Below, piece after piece: positions 1 through 13,574 of a stretch of 64,000 nucleotides of DNA. Source of the DNA: Mycolicibacterium sp. TY81 (GTDB lineage Bacteria > Actinomycetota > Actinomycetes > Mycobacteriales > Mycobacteriaceae); assembly GCF_018326285.1 (NCBI RefSeq), contig NZ_AP023362.1, positions 558,001 to 622,000 on the forward strand, read 5' to 3'. The translations under genes and the position numbers were made by a program. The first letter of the stretch is position 1. The number at the start of each line of letters is the position of its first letter. A model generated the notes under the pieces. That model searched no databases. It had not been told where the DNA came from and saw nothing but the letters and a program-made list of their open reading frames with translations.

Positions 1-393
1 CAGCTGGACCGCGGTGTGCGCCTGGTCGAGCTGCTGAAGCAGCCGCAGTACAGCCCGCTGGCCGTCGAAGACCAGGTTATCGAGATCTTCCTCGGTACCC
101 AGGGCCACCTGGATTCGGTTCCGGCCGAAGACGTTTCGCGCTTCTCGTCCGAACTGCTGGAGCACGTGAAGGCCAGCCACGCCGACATCCTCACCGGGAT
201 CAAGGAGACCAAGAAGCTCTCCGAGGAGAACGAGGAGAAGCTGGTCTCGGTCATCAACGAGTTCAAGAAGGGCTTCGCCGCCTCCGACGGCAGCTCGGTC
301 GTTGTCAAGGAAGCCGAGGCCGAGGCCCTGGATCCTGCTGAGCTCGGCCAGGAGTCGGTCAAGGTCAACAAGCCGGCACCGAAGAAGGCCTAG
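1..393 (+). CDS. atpA: ATP synthase F1 subunit alpha, C-terminal part (5'-truncated by window)
   Basis: This is the last 130 codons of the F1 alpha subunit, a non-catalytic nucleotide-binding partner of beta in the membrane-bound ATP synthase. The reading frame is open from base 1 and ends at TAG 391-393, so the gene starts before the window. The visible part is the helical C-terminal domain ([18 protein letters not shown]) followed by a charged tail rich in Glu, Ala and Lys, as in mycobacterial alpha subunits, which carry a longer C-terminal extension than E. coli AtpA. It lies 7 bp before atpG, in the conserved order alpha-gamma-beta-epsilon. The tail sequence is mycobacterium-specific, so the call rests on context and on the LLKQPQY motif. 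Confidence 0.95.
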   Translation, partial: QLDRGVRLVELLKQPQYSPLAVEDQVIEIFLGTQGHLDSVPAEDVSRFSSELLEHVKASHADILTGIKETKKLSEENEEKLVSVINEFKKGFAASDGSSVVVKEAEAEALDPAELGQESVKVNKPAPKKA

Positions 394-400
394 GTAACCA

Positions 401-1321
401 ATGGCAGCCACACTGCGCGAGCTACGCGGACGTATCAAATCCGCCTCGTCGATCAAGAAGATCACGAAGGCGCAGGAGCTGATCGCCACGTCGCGGATCG
501 CCAAGGCGCAGGCCCGGGTTGATGCAGCCCGGCCCTACGCCACCGAGATCACCAACATGCTCACCGAGCTTGCGGGGGCCAGCGCGCTGGACCACCCGCT
601 GCTCGTGGAGCGGGAGAACCCGCGCCGTGCCGGCGTCCTGGTGGTGTCGTCCGACCGCGGCCTGTGCGGCGGTTACAACGCCAACGTGCTGCGTCGGGCC
701 GAGGAACTGTTCACGTTGCTGCGCAACGAGGGCAAGGAACCGGTGCTGTACGTCGTCGGCCGAAAGGCCTTGGGGTACTACAGCTTCCGTCAGCGCGCCG
801 TCGCCGAGTCGTGGACCGGCTTCTCGGAGCGTCCGGAGTACGCCAATGCCAAGGAGATCGCCGACACCCTGGTGACGGCGTTCATGTCGGGTGCGGACGA
901 TGAGGGTGACGAACCGGGTGCCGACGGCGTCTTGGGCGTCGACGAACTGCACATCGTGTCGACCGAGTTCAAGTCGATGCTGTCGCAGACCGCCGAGGCC
1001 GTGCGGATCGCACCGCTGGCCGTCGAGTACACGGGGGAGCCGACCGAGGTCCACACCCTGTACTCGTTCGAGCCGAGTGCGGACGTGCTGTTCGACGCGT
1101 TGCTCCCGCGCTACATCGCGACCCGTGTCTACGCGGCACTGCTTGAGGCCGCGGCCTCGGAGTCGGCTTCGCGTCGACGCGCCATGAAGTCGGCAACGGA
1201 CAACGCCGACGACCTGATCAAGGCCCTGACCCTCGCCGCGAACCGCGAGCGCCAGGCCCAGATCACCCAGGAAATCAGCGAAATCGTCGGTGGCGCCAAC
1301 GCGCTGGCCGACGCGAAATAG
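401..1321 (+). CDS. atpG: ATP synthase F1 subunit gamma
   Basis: This encodes the central rotor stalk of the ATP synthase, which turns inside the alpha3beta3 ring. The protein is 306 residues and starts with [20 protein letters not shown], the typical N-terminal coiled-coil helix. It ends with the second long helix, which contains the highly conserved [19 protein letters not shown]. The central Rossmann-like part shows [14 protein letters not shown], a gamma-subunit signature. Mycobacterial gamma carries an extra loop of about 12-14 residues, here the acidic stretch near residues 165-178 ([15 protein letters not shown]). This is known to lower ATP hydrolysis in mycobacteria. The gene lies 7 bp after atpA and 24 bp before atpD, clearly in one operon. 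Confidence 0.97.
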   Translation: MAATLRELRGRIKSASSIKKITKAQELIATSRIAKAQARVDAARPYATEITNMLTELAGASALDHPLLVERENPRRAGVLVVSSDRGLCGGYNANVLRRAEELFTLLRNEGKEPVLYVVGRKALGYYSFRQRAVAESWTGFSERPEYANAKEIADTLVTAFMSGADDEGDEPGADGVLGVDELHIVSTEFKSMLSQTAEAVRIAPLAVEYTGEPTEVHTLYSFEPSADVLFDALLPRYIATRVYAALLEAAASESASRRRAMKSATDNADDLIKALTLAANRERQAQITQEISEIVGGANALADAK

Positions 1322-1330
1322 GCCCCGTAG

Positions 1331-2776
<1,446 letters not shown>

Positions 2777-2812
2777 TCGCTGTAGCTACTCGAGCACGAA
2801 AGGTGGTGTGAC

Positions 2813-3178
2813 ATGGCCGAAATGGACGTCGAGATCGTCGCCGTCGAGCGCGCGCTGTGGACAGGCAAGGCCACATTCGTCTTCACTCGCACCACCGCCG
2901 GCGAGATCGGCATCCTGCCCCGGCACATCCCGTTGGTCGGCCAGCTGGTCGAGGACGCGATGGTCCGGGTCGAGCGTGAGGGCGAGGATGATCTGCGGAT
3001 CGCCGTGTCGGGTGGGTTCCTCTCGGTAACCGAGGACACCGTGCGGATTCTGGTTGAAGATGCGGCGCTGGAGTCGGAGATCGATGCGCATGCGGCCAAG
3101 GCCGATGCCGCATCCGACGACGAGGCGACCGCTGCGTGGGGCCGGGCGCGTCTGCGCGCCGTAGGCCAGCTCGACTGA
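2813..3178 (+). CDS. atpC: ATP synthase F1 subunit epsilon
   Basis: This is the epsilon subunit of F1, which joins gamma to the c-ring and regulates ATP hydrolysis. The protein has 121 residues. The N-terminal beta-sandwich is recognisable ([20 protein letters not shown], then [19 protein letters not shown]), followed by a short helical C-terminus that ends in [13 protein letters not shown]. This is the short mycobacterial form. A GGTGG stretch at 2802-2806 lies a few bases before the ATG. It is the last ATP synthase gene. The next gene starts only 7 bp downstream and may be co-transcribed. Confidence 0.97.
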   Translation: MAEMDVEIVAVERALWTGKATFVFTRTTAGEIGILPRHIPLVGQLVEDAMVRVEREGEDDLRIAVSGGFLSVTEDTVRILVEDAALESEIDAHAAKADAASDDEATAAWGRARLRAVGQLD

Positions 3179-3185
3179 TACTCCG

Positions 3186-3632
3186 ATGAGCGCGTCCATG
3201 TTGATGATGGTCGCGCTCGTCGGCGTGTTGGTGCTGGCCGTTGCCGCACTGAGTTATCGGCTGTGGAAGTTGCGTCAGGTTGGCGGTACTGCCGCCATCC
3301 TGCGCGACTACCCAGCTGCCGGCGGCCACGGGTGGCGGCATGGAGTCATGCGCTACCGCGGTGGTGAGGCCGGCTTTTATCGTTTGTCGAGCCTGCGCTG
3401 GTGGCCCGACCGGACGCTGTCCCGTCGTGGCCTGGAAGTTGTTGGGCGCCGCGCCCCACGGGGCGACGAATTCGACATCATGACCATCGAAACGGTCATT
3501 CTCGAGCTGCGCGACAACAGTCCCGAACGGCGCAACGGTTACGAAATCGCTTTGGACCGTGGGGCTTTGACGGCTTTCACGTCGTGGCTGGAGGCCCGGC
3601 CGTCGCCGCGGTCCCGCCGCCGCGCGGTCTGA
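3186..3632 (+). CDS. DUF2550 membrane-anchored protein
   Basis: This is a 148-residue protein of the actinobacterial DUF2550 family, found directly after atpC in mycobacteria (Rv1312 in M. tuberculosis). The function is not known. One N-terminal membrane helix is visible (residues 3-24, MLMMVALVGVLVLAVAALSY). It is followed by a soluble domain rich in Arg and Trp that contains WRHGVMRYRGGEAGFYRLSS, and by a basic C-terminal end (RSRRRAV). It begins 7 bp after atpC, which fits co-transcription with the ATP synthase. The family assignment rests on position and sequence pattern. No catalytic motif can be seen. Confidence 0.85.
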   Translation: MSASMLMMVALVGVLVLAVAALSYRLWKLRQVGGTAAILRDYPAAGGHGWRHGVMRYRGGEAGFYRLSSLRWWPDRTLSRRGLEVVGRRAPRGDEFDIMTIETVILELRDNSPERRNGYEIALDRGALTAFTSWLEARPSPRSRRRAV

Positions 3633-3638
3633 ATTCCC

Positions 3639-4238
3639 CTATTGAGTTCCGGTGTTGTCGGATTGCGGCGTCCCACCGCCGGGCTGCCACAGCACATCGC
3701 CATCCGGGTTCGCGACCCGCGACAGGATGAACAGCAGGTCCGACAGCCGATTCAGATATTTCGCCGGCAGGACGCTGACCGAATCGCCGTGTTCCGCGAT
3801 CGCCTGCCAGGCCGCCCGCTCCGCGCGCCGGACCACGGTTCGGGCCACGTGCAGGTATGCCGACAGGGGAGTGCCACCGGGCAGGATGAACGACGTGAGC
3901 TTCGACAGCGGCTCGTTGAATTCGTCACACCAGCCTTCCAGCCGGTCGATGTACGGCTGGGTGATCCGCAGCGGCGGGTATTCGGGATTCTCGACCACCG
4001 GGGTCGACAGATCTGCTCCGGCGTCGAACAGATCGTTCTGAATCTGCAGGAGTACCAAGCGGATTCGTTCGTCCGGGGCGCCCGCGGCGACCGCGACGCC
4101 GATCGCGGCGTTGGCTTCGTCACAGTCCGCGTAGGCGGCCAGGCGCGCGTCGTTCTTCGACACCCGGCTGAAATCGCTGAGCCCGGTCGACCCATCGTCA
4201 CCGGTCCGGGTATAGATGCGGGTCAGGTGCACGGCCAT
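3639..4238 (-). CDS. PduO/MMAB-type ATP:cob(I)alamin adenosyltransferase
   Basis: This enzyme converts cob(I)alamin and ATP into adenosylcobalamin, the cofactor of methylmalonyl-CoA mutase. The 199-residue protein begins with MAVHLTRIYTRTGDDGSTGL, where TRTGDDGST is the ATP-binding signature of the PduO family. Later it has the conserved HVARTVVRRAERAA segment and YLNRLSDLLFILSRVAN, which carries the conserved Arg and Asn-Arg-Leu-Ser-Asp motif. The frame stays open far upstream to 5660, but that part is the shadow of murA. The ATG at 4238 matches the family start. It is convergent with the DUF2550 gene (6 bp gap) and divergent from murA. It corresponds to Rv1314c. A methylmalonyl-CoA epimerase gene is also present in the window, in keeping with a B12-dependent propionate route. 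Confidence 0.93.
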   Translation of the reverse strand: MAVHLTRIYTRTGDDGSTGLSDFSRVSKNDARLAAYADCDEANAAIGVAVAAGAPDERIRLVLLQIQNDLFDAGADLSTPVVENPEYPPLRITQPYIDRLEGWCDEFNEPLSKLTSFILPGGTPLSAYLHVARTVVRRAERAAWQAIAEHGDSVSVLPAKYLNRLSDLLFILSRVANPDGDVLWQPGGGTPQSDNTGTQ

Positions 4239-4273
4239 GGGTGAAACCGTACCCGCGGTGACCTGTTCGTTGT

Positions 4274-4303
4274 CTGACACCGGCCCTCGCCGCTGTTTAC
4301 ACT
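4274..4303 (+). promoter_or_regulatory. Candidate murA promoter, near-leaderless
   Basis: A CTGACA hexamer (4274-4279) and a TACACT hexamer (4298-4303) are separated by 18 bases and match a SigA-type promoter. The expected start of transcription, about 7 bases after the -10 box, falls at 4310-4311. The GTG start of murA is at 4311, so the mRNA would be leaderless or nearly so, which is common in mycobacteria. The call is by eye only. Confidence 0.55.
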
Positions 4304-4310
4304 TAGCCGC

Positions 4311-5564
4311 GTGAGCGAGCGTTTCGTGGTGACCGGGGGTAGCCGGTTGTCCGGCGAAGTTGCCGTGGGGGGCGCGAAGAACAGCGTGCTCAAGCTGATG
4401 GCCGCGGCGTTGTTGGCCGAGGGCACGACCACGATCACCAACTGTCCGGACATCCTGGATGTGCCATTGATGGCGGAGGTGCTCCGCGGTCTCGGGGCGA
4501 CCGTCGAGCTCGAAGGCGATGTTGCCCGAATCACGTCGCCCGACGAGCCGAAGTACGACGCGGACTTCGCCGCGGTCCGGCAGTTCCGCGCCTCGGTGTG
4601 TGTGCTCGGCCCATTGGTGGGGCGCTGCAAGAAGGCGAAGGTCGCGCTGCCCGGCGGTGACGCGATCGGTTCGCGGCCCCTGGACATGCACCAATCCGGT
4701 CTGCGGCAGCTCGGCGCGCGATGCAACATCGAGCACGGCTGCGTGGTCGCCGAGGCGGACCACCTGCGTGGTGCGGAGATCCAGCTCGAGTTCCCGTCGG
4801 TGGGTGCGACCGAGAACATCCTGATGGCTGCGGTGCTCGCCGAGGGTGTGACGGTCATCCACAACGCCGCGCGGGAACCGGACATCGTCGACATCTGCGA
4901 CATGTTGAACCAGATGGGTGCCAAGGTCAGTGGGGGCGGGACCTCGACGCTGACCATCACCGGCGTGGACAAGCTGCATCCGACCGAGCACCGGGTGATC
5001 GGTGACCGGATTGTGGCCGCGACCTGGGGAATTGCCGCGGCGATGACGCGCGGTGATGTCGCCGTGACGGGGGTTGACCCGCAACACCTGCAGCTGGTGC
5101 TGCACAAACTTCACGATGCCGGCGCGACCGTCACCCAGCACGACAACGGTTTCCGCGTCGTGCAGTACGAACGGCCGAAGGCCGTCAACGTCGCGACGCT
5201 GCCGTATCCGGGATTCCCGACCGACCTGCAACCGATGGCCATCGGCCTGGCATGCATCGCCGAGGGCACCTCGATGATCACCGAGAACGTGTTCGAAGCA
5301 CGGTTCCGCTTCGTCGAGGAGATGATCCGCCTGGGCGCCGACGCCCGGACCGACGGACATCACGCGGTGGTCCGCGGAATTCCGCAGTTGTCGAGTGCCC
5401 CGGTGTGGGCATCGGATATTCGCGCCGGCGCCGGCTTGGTGTTGGCGGGCTTGGTCGCCGATGGCGACACCGAGGTTCACGACGTTTTCCACATCGATCG
5501 CGGATACCCGTTGTTCGTGGAGAACCTCGTGAGTCTGGGCGCGGAGGTCGAACGGGTCAGTTGA
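4311..5564 (+). CDS. murA: UDP-N-acetylglucosamine 1-carboxyvinyltransferase
   Basis: MurA transfers enolpyruvate from PEP to UDP-GlcNAc, the first committed step of peptidoglycan synthesis, in the cytoplasm. The protein has 417 residues from a GTG start. It shows the EPSP-synthase fold with two related halves. The motif [16 protein letters not shown] (residues 20-35) holds the conserved Lys-Asn pair. The PEP loop reads [15 protein letters not shown] (residues 119-133), in which the usual active-site Cys is replaced by Asp (DAIGSRP instead of CAIGSRP). This Asp form is the known mycobacterial variant that gives natural fosfomycin resistance. As in all mycobacteria the gene lies just upstream of the rrnA operon, so rrn transcripts may begin near or within its 3' flank. 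Confidence 0.97.
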   Translation: MSERFVVTGGSRLSGEVAVGGAKNSVLKLMAAALLAEGTTTITNCPDILDVPLMAEVLRGLGATVELEGDVARITSPDEPKYDADFAAVRQFRASVCVLGPLVGRCKKAKVALPGGDAIGSRPLDMHQSGLRQLGARCNIEHGCVVAEADHLRGAEIQLEFPSVGATENILMAAVLAEGVTVIHNAAREPDIVDICDMLNQMGAKVSGGGTSTLTITGVDKLHPTEHRVIGDRIVAATWGIAAAMTRGDVAVTGVDPQHLQLVLHKLHDAGATVTQHDNGFRVVQYERPKAVNVATLPYPGFPTDLQPMAIGLACIAEGTSMITENVFEARFRFVEEMIRLGADARTDGHHAVVRGIPQLSSAPVWASDIRAGAGLVLAGLVADGDTEVHDVFHIDRGYPLFVENLVSLGAEVERVS

Positions 5565-5648
5565 CGGGGATTGGCGTGTCGCGCTGACGGTCCCGACGGA
5601 CCCCTGTGCGACGTGTTTTCGCCCAAAAACCGGCCATATGCAGGCGTT

Positions 5649-5677
5649 TTGTAAAATCAAGATCGGCCCGCTAATCT
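5649..5677 (+). promoter_or_regulatory. Candidate upstream rrnA promoter
   Basis: TTGTAA (5649-5654) and TAATCT (5672-5677) are separated by 17 bases in the A/T-rich stretch after murA. The location agrees with the multiple promoters known upstream of rrnA in rapidly growing mycobacteria. The -35 box is imperfect, so the confidence is moderate. Confidence 0.5.
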
Positions 5678-5724
5678 ATTCAACGTCAAGAACGAGCGGG
5701 GCCGAAAAAGCCCAGAGCAAGAGC

Positions 5725-5753
5725 TTGACAGCCCGACCAAGAGATAGTAGGTT
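5725..5753 (+). promoter_or_regulatory. Candidate main rrnA promoter
   Basis: A perfect TTGACA -35 box (5725-5730) is followed after 17 bases by TAGGTT (5748-5753). This resembles the conserved proximal promoter found just upstream of the antitermination leader in mycobacterial rRNA operons. Start of transcription is expected near 5760, about 190 bases before mature 16S. Confidence 0.7.
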
Positions 5754-5950
5754 GGTGGGGTTGCCCGAAAAAGGCGTGTTGTTTGAGAACTCAATAGTGT
5801 GTTTGGTGGTTTTTGTTTGTTGTTTTTTGACTGCACCTCGTGTTTTCCCGTTTGTGGGGTGTGGTTGTTTTTTTGATGCCAGTTTTTGGTGTCTTTTGTT
5901 TAGGTCAGATTGTTCTGAACTGGATTCTGCCCTGTCTGTGGATGGGGAGT
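5754..5950 (+). other. rrn leader with antitermination (Nus) boxes
   Basis: This is the transcribed leader between the proximal promoter and mature 16S rRNA. It contains the conserved mycobacterial sequence TTGTTTGAGAACTCAATAG (about 5779-5797). Within it, GAACTCAATA (5787-5796) matches the boxC-type RNA known to be bound by mycobacterial NusA. The rest is T- and G-rich on the plus strand and probably pairs with the 16S-23S spacer during RNase III processing. Together with 5565-5753 this fills the 386 bp gap between murA and 16S. No protein gene is supported here. Confidence 0.8.
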
Positions 5951-11009
<5,059 letters not shown>

Positions 11010-11153
11010 CCCAAAAAACCAACGTGTGTAAACAAGAACATTGCACATCAACCGTGCCTCGCAACCACACCACACCGAAGAATCAAACAGACCACACCCC
11101 ACCACCAAACAACCCACAGGGTTAAGGCTGGTGGAGGCGTAAAATGAATAGAG
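11010..11153 (+). other. 23S-5S spacer with 3' strand of pre-23S processing stem
   Basis: This is a short A/C-rich spacer. ATTGCACATCAAC (11040-11052), CTCGCAACC (11058-11066), AATCAAACA (11081-11089) and ACCACACCCCACCACCAAAC (11091-11110) are the ordered complements of stretches in the 16S-23S spacer. The two spacers therefore form one long stalk around pre-23S RNA. No gene is present. Confidence 0.8.
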
Positions 11154-11269
11154 TTACGGCGGCAACAGCGGCAGGGAAACGCCCGGTCCCATCCCGAACC
11201 CGGAAGCTAAGCCTGCCAGCGCCGATGATACTGCCCTGCACGGGCGGAAAAGTAGGACACCGCCGAACA
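11154..11269 (+). rRNA. rrf: 5S ribosomal RNA
   Basis: About 116 nt of 5S rRNA, starting at TTACGGCGG and ending ACACCGCCGAACAC. The ends pair (ACGGCGG with CCGCCG), and the internal CCCGGTCCCATCCCGAACCC and GGAAGCTAAGCC stretches are universal 5S signatures. It is the third gene of the rrnA operon, followed 7 bp later by a strong terminator. Confidence 0.97.
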
Positions 11270-11276
11270 CAAATTA

Positions 11277-11316
11277 CCTCAGCCCCCCGATGAAAATCGG
11301 GGGGCTGAGGCATTTT
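11277..11316 (+). terminator. Intrinsic terminator of the rrnA operon
   Basis: A perfect 15-bp inverted repeat (arms 11277-11291 and 11296-11310) with a GAAA tetraloop is followed by CATTTTTGCG. This is a textbook Rho-independent terminator placed directly after 5S rRNA. Confidence 0.95.
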
Positions 11317-11334
11317 TGCGTTCAGGACGTTTTT

Positions 11335-11372
11335 GCATTTCGGCGCCGCGGCAATATGCGGCGCCGAAATGC
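11335..11372. terminator. 15-bp perfect hairpin at the ogt 3' end
   Basis: GCATTTCGGCGCCGC (11335-11349) and GCGGCGCCGAAATGC (11358-11372) form a perfect 15-bp inverted repeat with an 8-nt loop, 8 bp beyond the ogt stop codon. There is no clear T-run on the minus strand, so this is a non-canonical terminator candidate for ogt. It also insulates ogt from the rRNA operon. Confidence 0.7.
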
Positions 11373-11379
11373 CATTCGG

Positions 11380-11889
11380 TCAGTCGAACAGCGTCGGCTC
11401 TTCTGCTCCTGATCGGCTCTTTTCCAGATCGAGCAGCAGCCTCTTACGGTCCAGTCCGCCGCCATATCCGGTCAGGCTGCCATTTGCCCCGATAACGCGA
11501 TGGCAGGGGACGATGATGCCGACGGGATTGTGTCCATTCGCCAATCCGACGGCTCGTGAAGCACCCGGTGATCCGACCTGTAAAGCGATTTCGCCATATG
11601 AACGCGTTTCGCCGTACGGGATGGTCAACAATGCCCCCCAGACCCGTCGCTGGAATTCCGTGCCGACGAGGTCGAGTTCCAGATCAAACTCCTGGAGTTC
11701 GCCGGCGAAGTACGCGGTGAGTTGCTCGACGGCTTCTGGAAATGCCGACTCATCGGGCTCCCAGCCCTCATGGCTGGGCTCGTATGTCTGATCGTCCATC
11801 CGCAGGTGCCGGATGCGTCCGTCGCGACCGGCGATCGTGATGGTTCCGACCGGGCTCTGCATCGTCCTGGTCTGCAACGTGGCGGTCAT
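11380..11889 (-). CDS. ogt: Methylated-DNA--protein-cysteine S-methyltransferase
   Basis: Ogt repairs O6-methylguanine and O4-methylthymine by moving the alkyl group to its own cysteine, a suicide reaction. The 169-residue protein has the active-site motif NPVGIIVPCHRVIGANGSLT, with PCHRV the acceptor Cys motif. Upstream lies FQRRVWGALLTIPYGETRSY with the winged-helix DNA-binding part. The start is ATG 11889. The frame is open further upstream, but only as a shadow of the ada-alkA gene. The start overlaps the stop codon of ada-alkA by 4 bp (ATGA), so the two are translationally coupled. The pair corresponds to Rv1316c-Rv1317c. Confidence 0.96.
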   Translation of the reverse strand: MTATLQTRTMQSPVGTITIAGRDGRIRHLRMDDQTYEPSHEGWEPDESAFPEAVEQLTAYFAGELQEFDLELDLVGTEFQRRVWGALLTIPYGETRSYGEIALQVGSPGASRAVGLANGHNPVGIIVPCHRVIGANGSLTGYGGGLDRKRLLLDLEKSRSGAEEPTLFD

Positions 11890-13406
11890 GCCTGCTCCTG
11901 TTGTGGTGATTGCGGTGGGTTGGTGGTCAGGGGCGGCCACTGGTTGACCGCGTGATCCAGGGAGGTCCACAGGTATTGGGTGGCGTAGGCACGCCATGGG
12001 CGCCAGTGCGCACTGTGCTCGATCAGCCGGCGTGAATTGTCGGGCAGCCCAGCTTGTTTGGCCGCGGCCTGAATGCCGAGGTCGCTGGCCGGAAACGCAT
12101 CCGGATCGCCGAGTCCCCGCATTGCGATCACCTCGGCGGTCCATGGTCCGATGCCGGGTAGTTCGGCCAACTGAGTTCTCGCCTGCAACCAGTCCGATCC
12201 GGCGTCGAGCTCGAGGGTGCCAGCCGCGAGTGCATCGATCAGCGCCACAAGCGTGCGCCGGCGGGATTCGGGGAAGGCCAGGTGGCTCGGATCGATCTCG
12301 GCCAGTTGCGTGACGGACGGGAAGACATGCGTCAGGGTGCCCACCGGGTCGTTGATCGTCGTGCCGTACGCCAGTGCCAGCCGGTGCGTGTGCGTCGCCG
12401 CGGCCTTCATGGACACCTGCTGACCGATCACCACCCGTAATGCCAACTCGTTCTCGTCGACCGTGCGGGGGATGCGCTGCCCGGGCGCCTTGGCGACGAT
12501 GGGCGCCAGGTGCTGGTCGGTATTGAGGACGTCGATGACGGCCTCAGGATCGGCGTCGAGGTCCAGGAGTCGTCGGCAGCGGGCGATGGCGGTGGCCAGA
12601 TCCCGGAAGTCGTCGAGGATCAGCGTGCACTGCACGTGGTCCACGCGCGGCGACAACCCGACGATGCCGGTGCCGTTGGGGAGCCGGAGGGTGCGCCGGA
12701 ACGCGCCGTCGTGCACCTCTTCGACGCCGGGCACCGCACCGGCCGCCAGGTGGCCGAACACTCCCTCGTAGGCGAAGGGTGTCCGCACCGGTAGCCGGAC
12801 GGAAAGTGTTCCCGTGCCGGGGGTTTCGTTGGGTTCGAAGCGCGCTTGGGCCCGTTGCCGGAGTTCGGTCGGCGTCAGTGCGCAGACTTCGCGAATGGTG
12901 TCGTTGAACTGGCGGATGCTGGAGAAGCCAGCGGCGAACGCGACGTCACCGAAGGGCAGTTTCGTGGTCTCGATGAGTACCCGCGCGGTCTGGCTCCGTT
13001 GGGCGCGGGCGAGCGCCAACGGGTTCGCGCCGACCTCGGCCTGGAGCAGGCGCTCGAGTTGTCGAGTGGTGTAGCCGAGCCGGGCAGCCAGTCCGGTGAC
13101 GCCCTCGCGATCGACGGTGCCGTCGGCGATCAGGCGCATGGCGCGGGCGACGACGTCGGTGCGGATGTTCCACTCCGGTGACCCCGGTGATGCGTCAGGT
13201 CGACAGCGCTTGCAGGCCCGGAAGCCGGCCCGCTGCGCTGCCGCGGCGGTCGGGTAGAAGCGGACGTTGCGGGCGAACGGCGGCCGGACGGGGCAACTGG
13301 GGCGGCAATAGATACCAGTGGTGAGGACGGCCGTGACGAACCAACCGTCGAACCGCGCGTCCTTGGATTGGACTGCCCGGTAGCAGCGGTCGAAGTCGTC
13401 GTACAT
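11886..13406 (-). CDS. alkA: Bifunctional Ada-type regulator / 3-methyladenine DNA glycosylase (AdaA-AlkA fusion)
   Basis: This 506-residue protein combines an alkylation sensor with a base-excision glycosylase. Residues 1-80 are the Ada zinc domain with four cysteines, in GIYCRPSCPVRPP and CKRCRPD. The first Cys is the expected methyl-phosphotriester acceptor. Next comes an AraC-type HTH (about 90-190, GLAARLGYTTRQLERLLQ and FGDVAFAAGFSSIRQFND). An AlkA N-terminal domain follows, then the HhH-GPD domain with ELPGIGPWTAEVIAMRGLG and the catalytic Asp in DAFPASDLG. Methylated Ada domains activate their own operon, so this gene probably induces itself and ogt. It is the first gene of the two-gene operon. 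Confidence 0.94.
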   Translation of the reverse strand: MYDDFDRCYRAVQSKDARFDGWFVTAVLTTGIYCRPSCPVRPPFARNVRFYPTAAAAQRAGFRACKRCRPDASPGSPEWNIRTDVVARAMRLIADGTVDREGVTGLAARLGYTTRQLERLLQAEVGANPLALARAQRSQTARVLIETTKLPFGDVAFAAGFSSIRQFNDTIREVCALTPTELRQRAQARFEPNETPGTGTLSVRLPVRTPFAYEGVFGHLAAGAVPGVEEVHDGAFRRTLRLPNGTGIVGLSPRVDHVQCTLILDDFRDLATAIARCRRLLDLDADPEAVIDVLNTDQHLAPIVAKAPGQRIPRTVDENELALRVVIGQQVSMKAAATHTHRLALAYGTTINDPVGTLTHVFPSVTQLAEIDPSHLAFPESRRRTLVALIDALAAGTLELDAGSDWLQARTQLAELPGIGPWTAEVIAMRGLGDPDAFPASDLGIQAAAKQAGLPDNSRRLIEHSAHWRPWRAYATQYLWTSLDHAVNQWPPLTTNPPQSPQQEQA

Positions 13407-13502
13407 GTCTTCGACAATGTCATGCGGCAGACTCGAGTACTAGCGGAAAATCGACATCAACGTGGCCGGCGAGACATATTTAATCATTTGTCTCGTAAAT
13501 GG

Positions 13503-13531
13503 CTGACGCGCGAGTGCCGCCCTGTTATAAC
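13503..13531 (+). promoter_or_regulatory. Candidate promoter of the DUF1214-like secreted protein gene
   Basis: CTGACG (13503-13508) and TATAAC (13526-13531) are separated by 17 bases and lie 44 bp before the ATG at 13575. The -10 box touches the KstR-like palindrome at 13530-13547, which suits repression by blocking RNA polymerase. Confidence 0.5.
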
Positions 13532-13547
13532 TGGAACGCGTTCTAGT
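13530..13547. promoter_or_regulatory. KstR-like operator palindrome
   Basis: The 18-bp sequence ACTGGAACGCGTTCTAGT is an inverted repeat with one mismatched pair. Its core TGGAACGCGTTCTA (13532-13545) fits the published KstR consensus TnnAACnnGTTnnA at every fixed position. KstR is the TetR-family repressor of cholesterol and lipid catabolism genes in mycobacteria. The site covers the end of the -10 box and the probable start of transcription, 28 bp before the ATG. Confidence 0.6.
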
Positions 13548-13574
13548 CGGGGTTTCGGGGTTCAGGGGAGTTGC

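Noticed and set aside
3639..5660. 673-codon minus-strand frame that extends the adenosyltransferase through murA
   Set aside because: Only the last 199 codons match the adenosyltransferase family. The upstream part is antisense to murA and lacks any domain.
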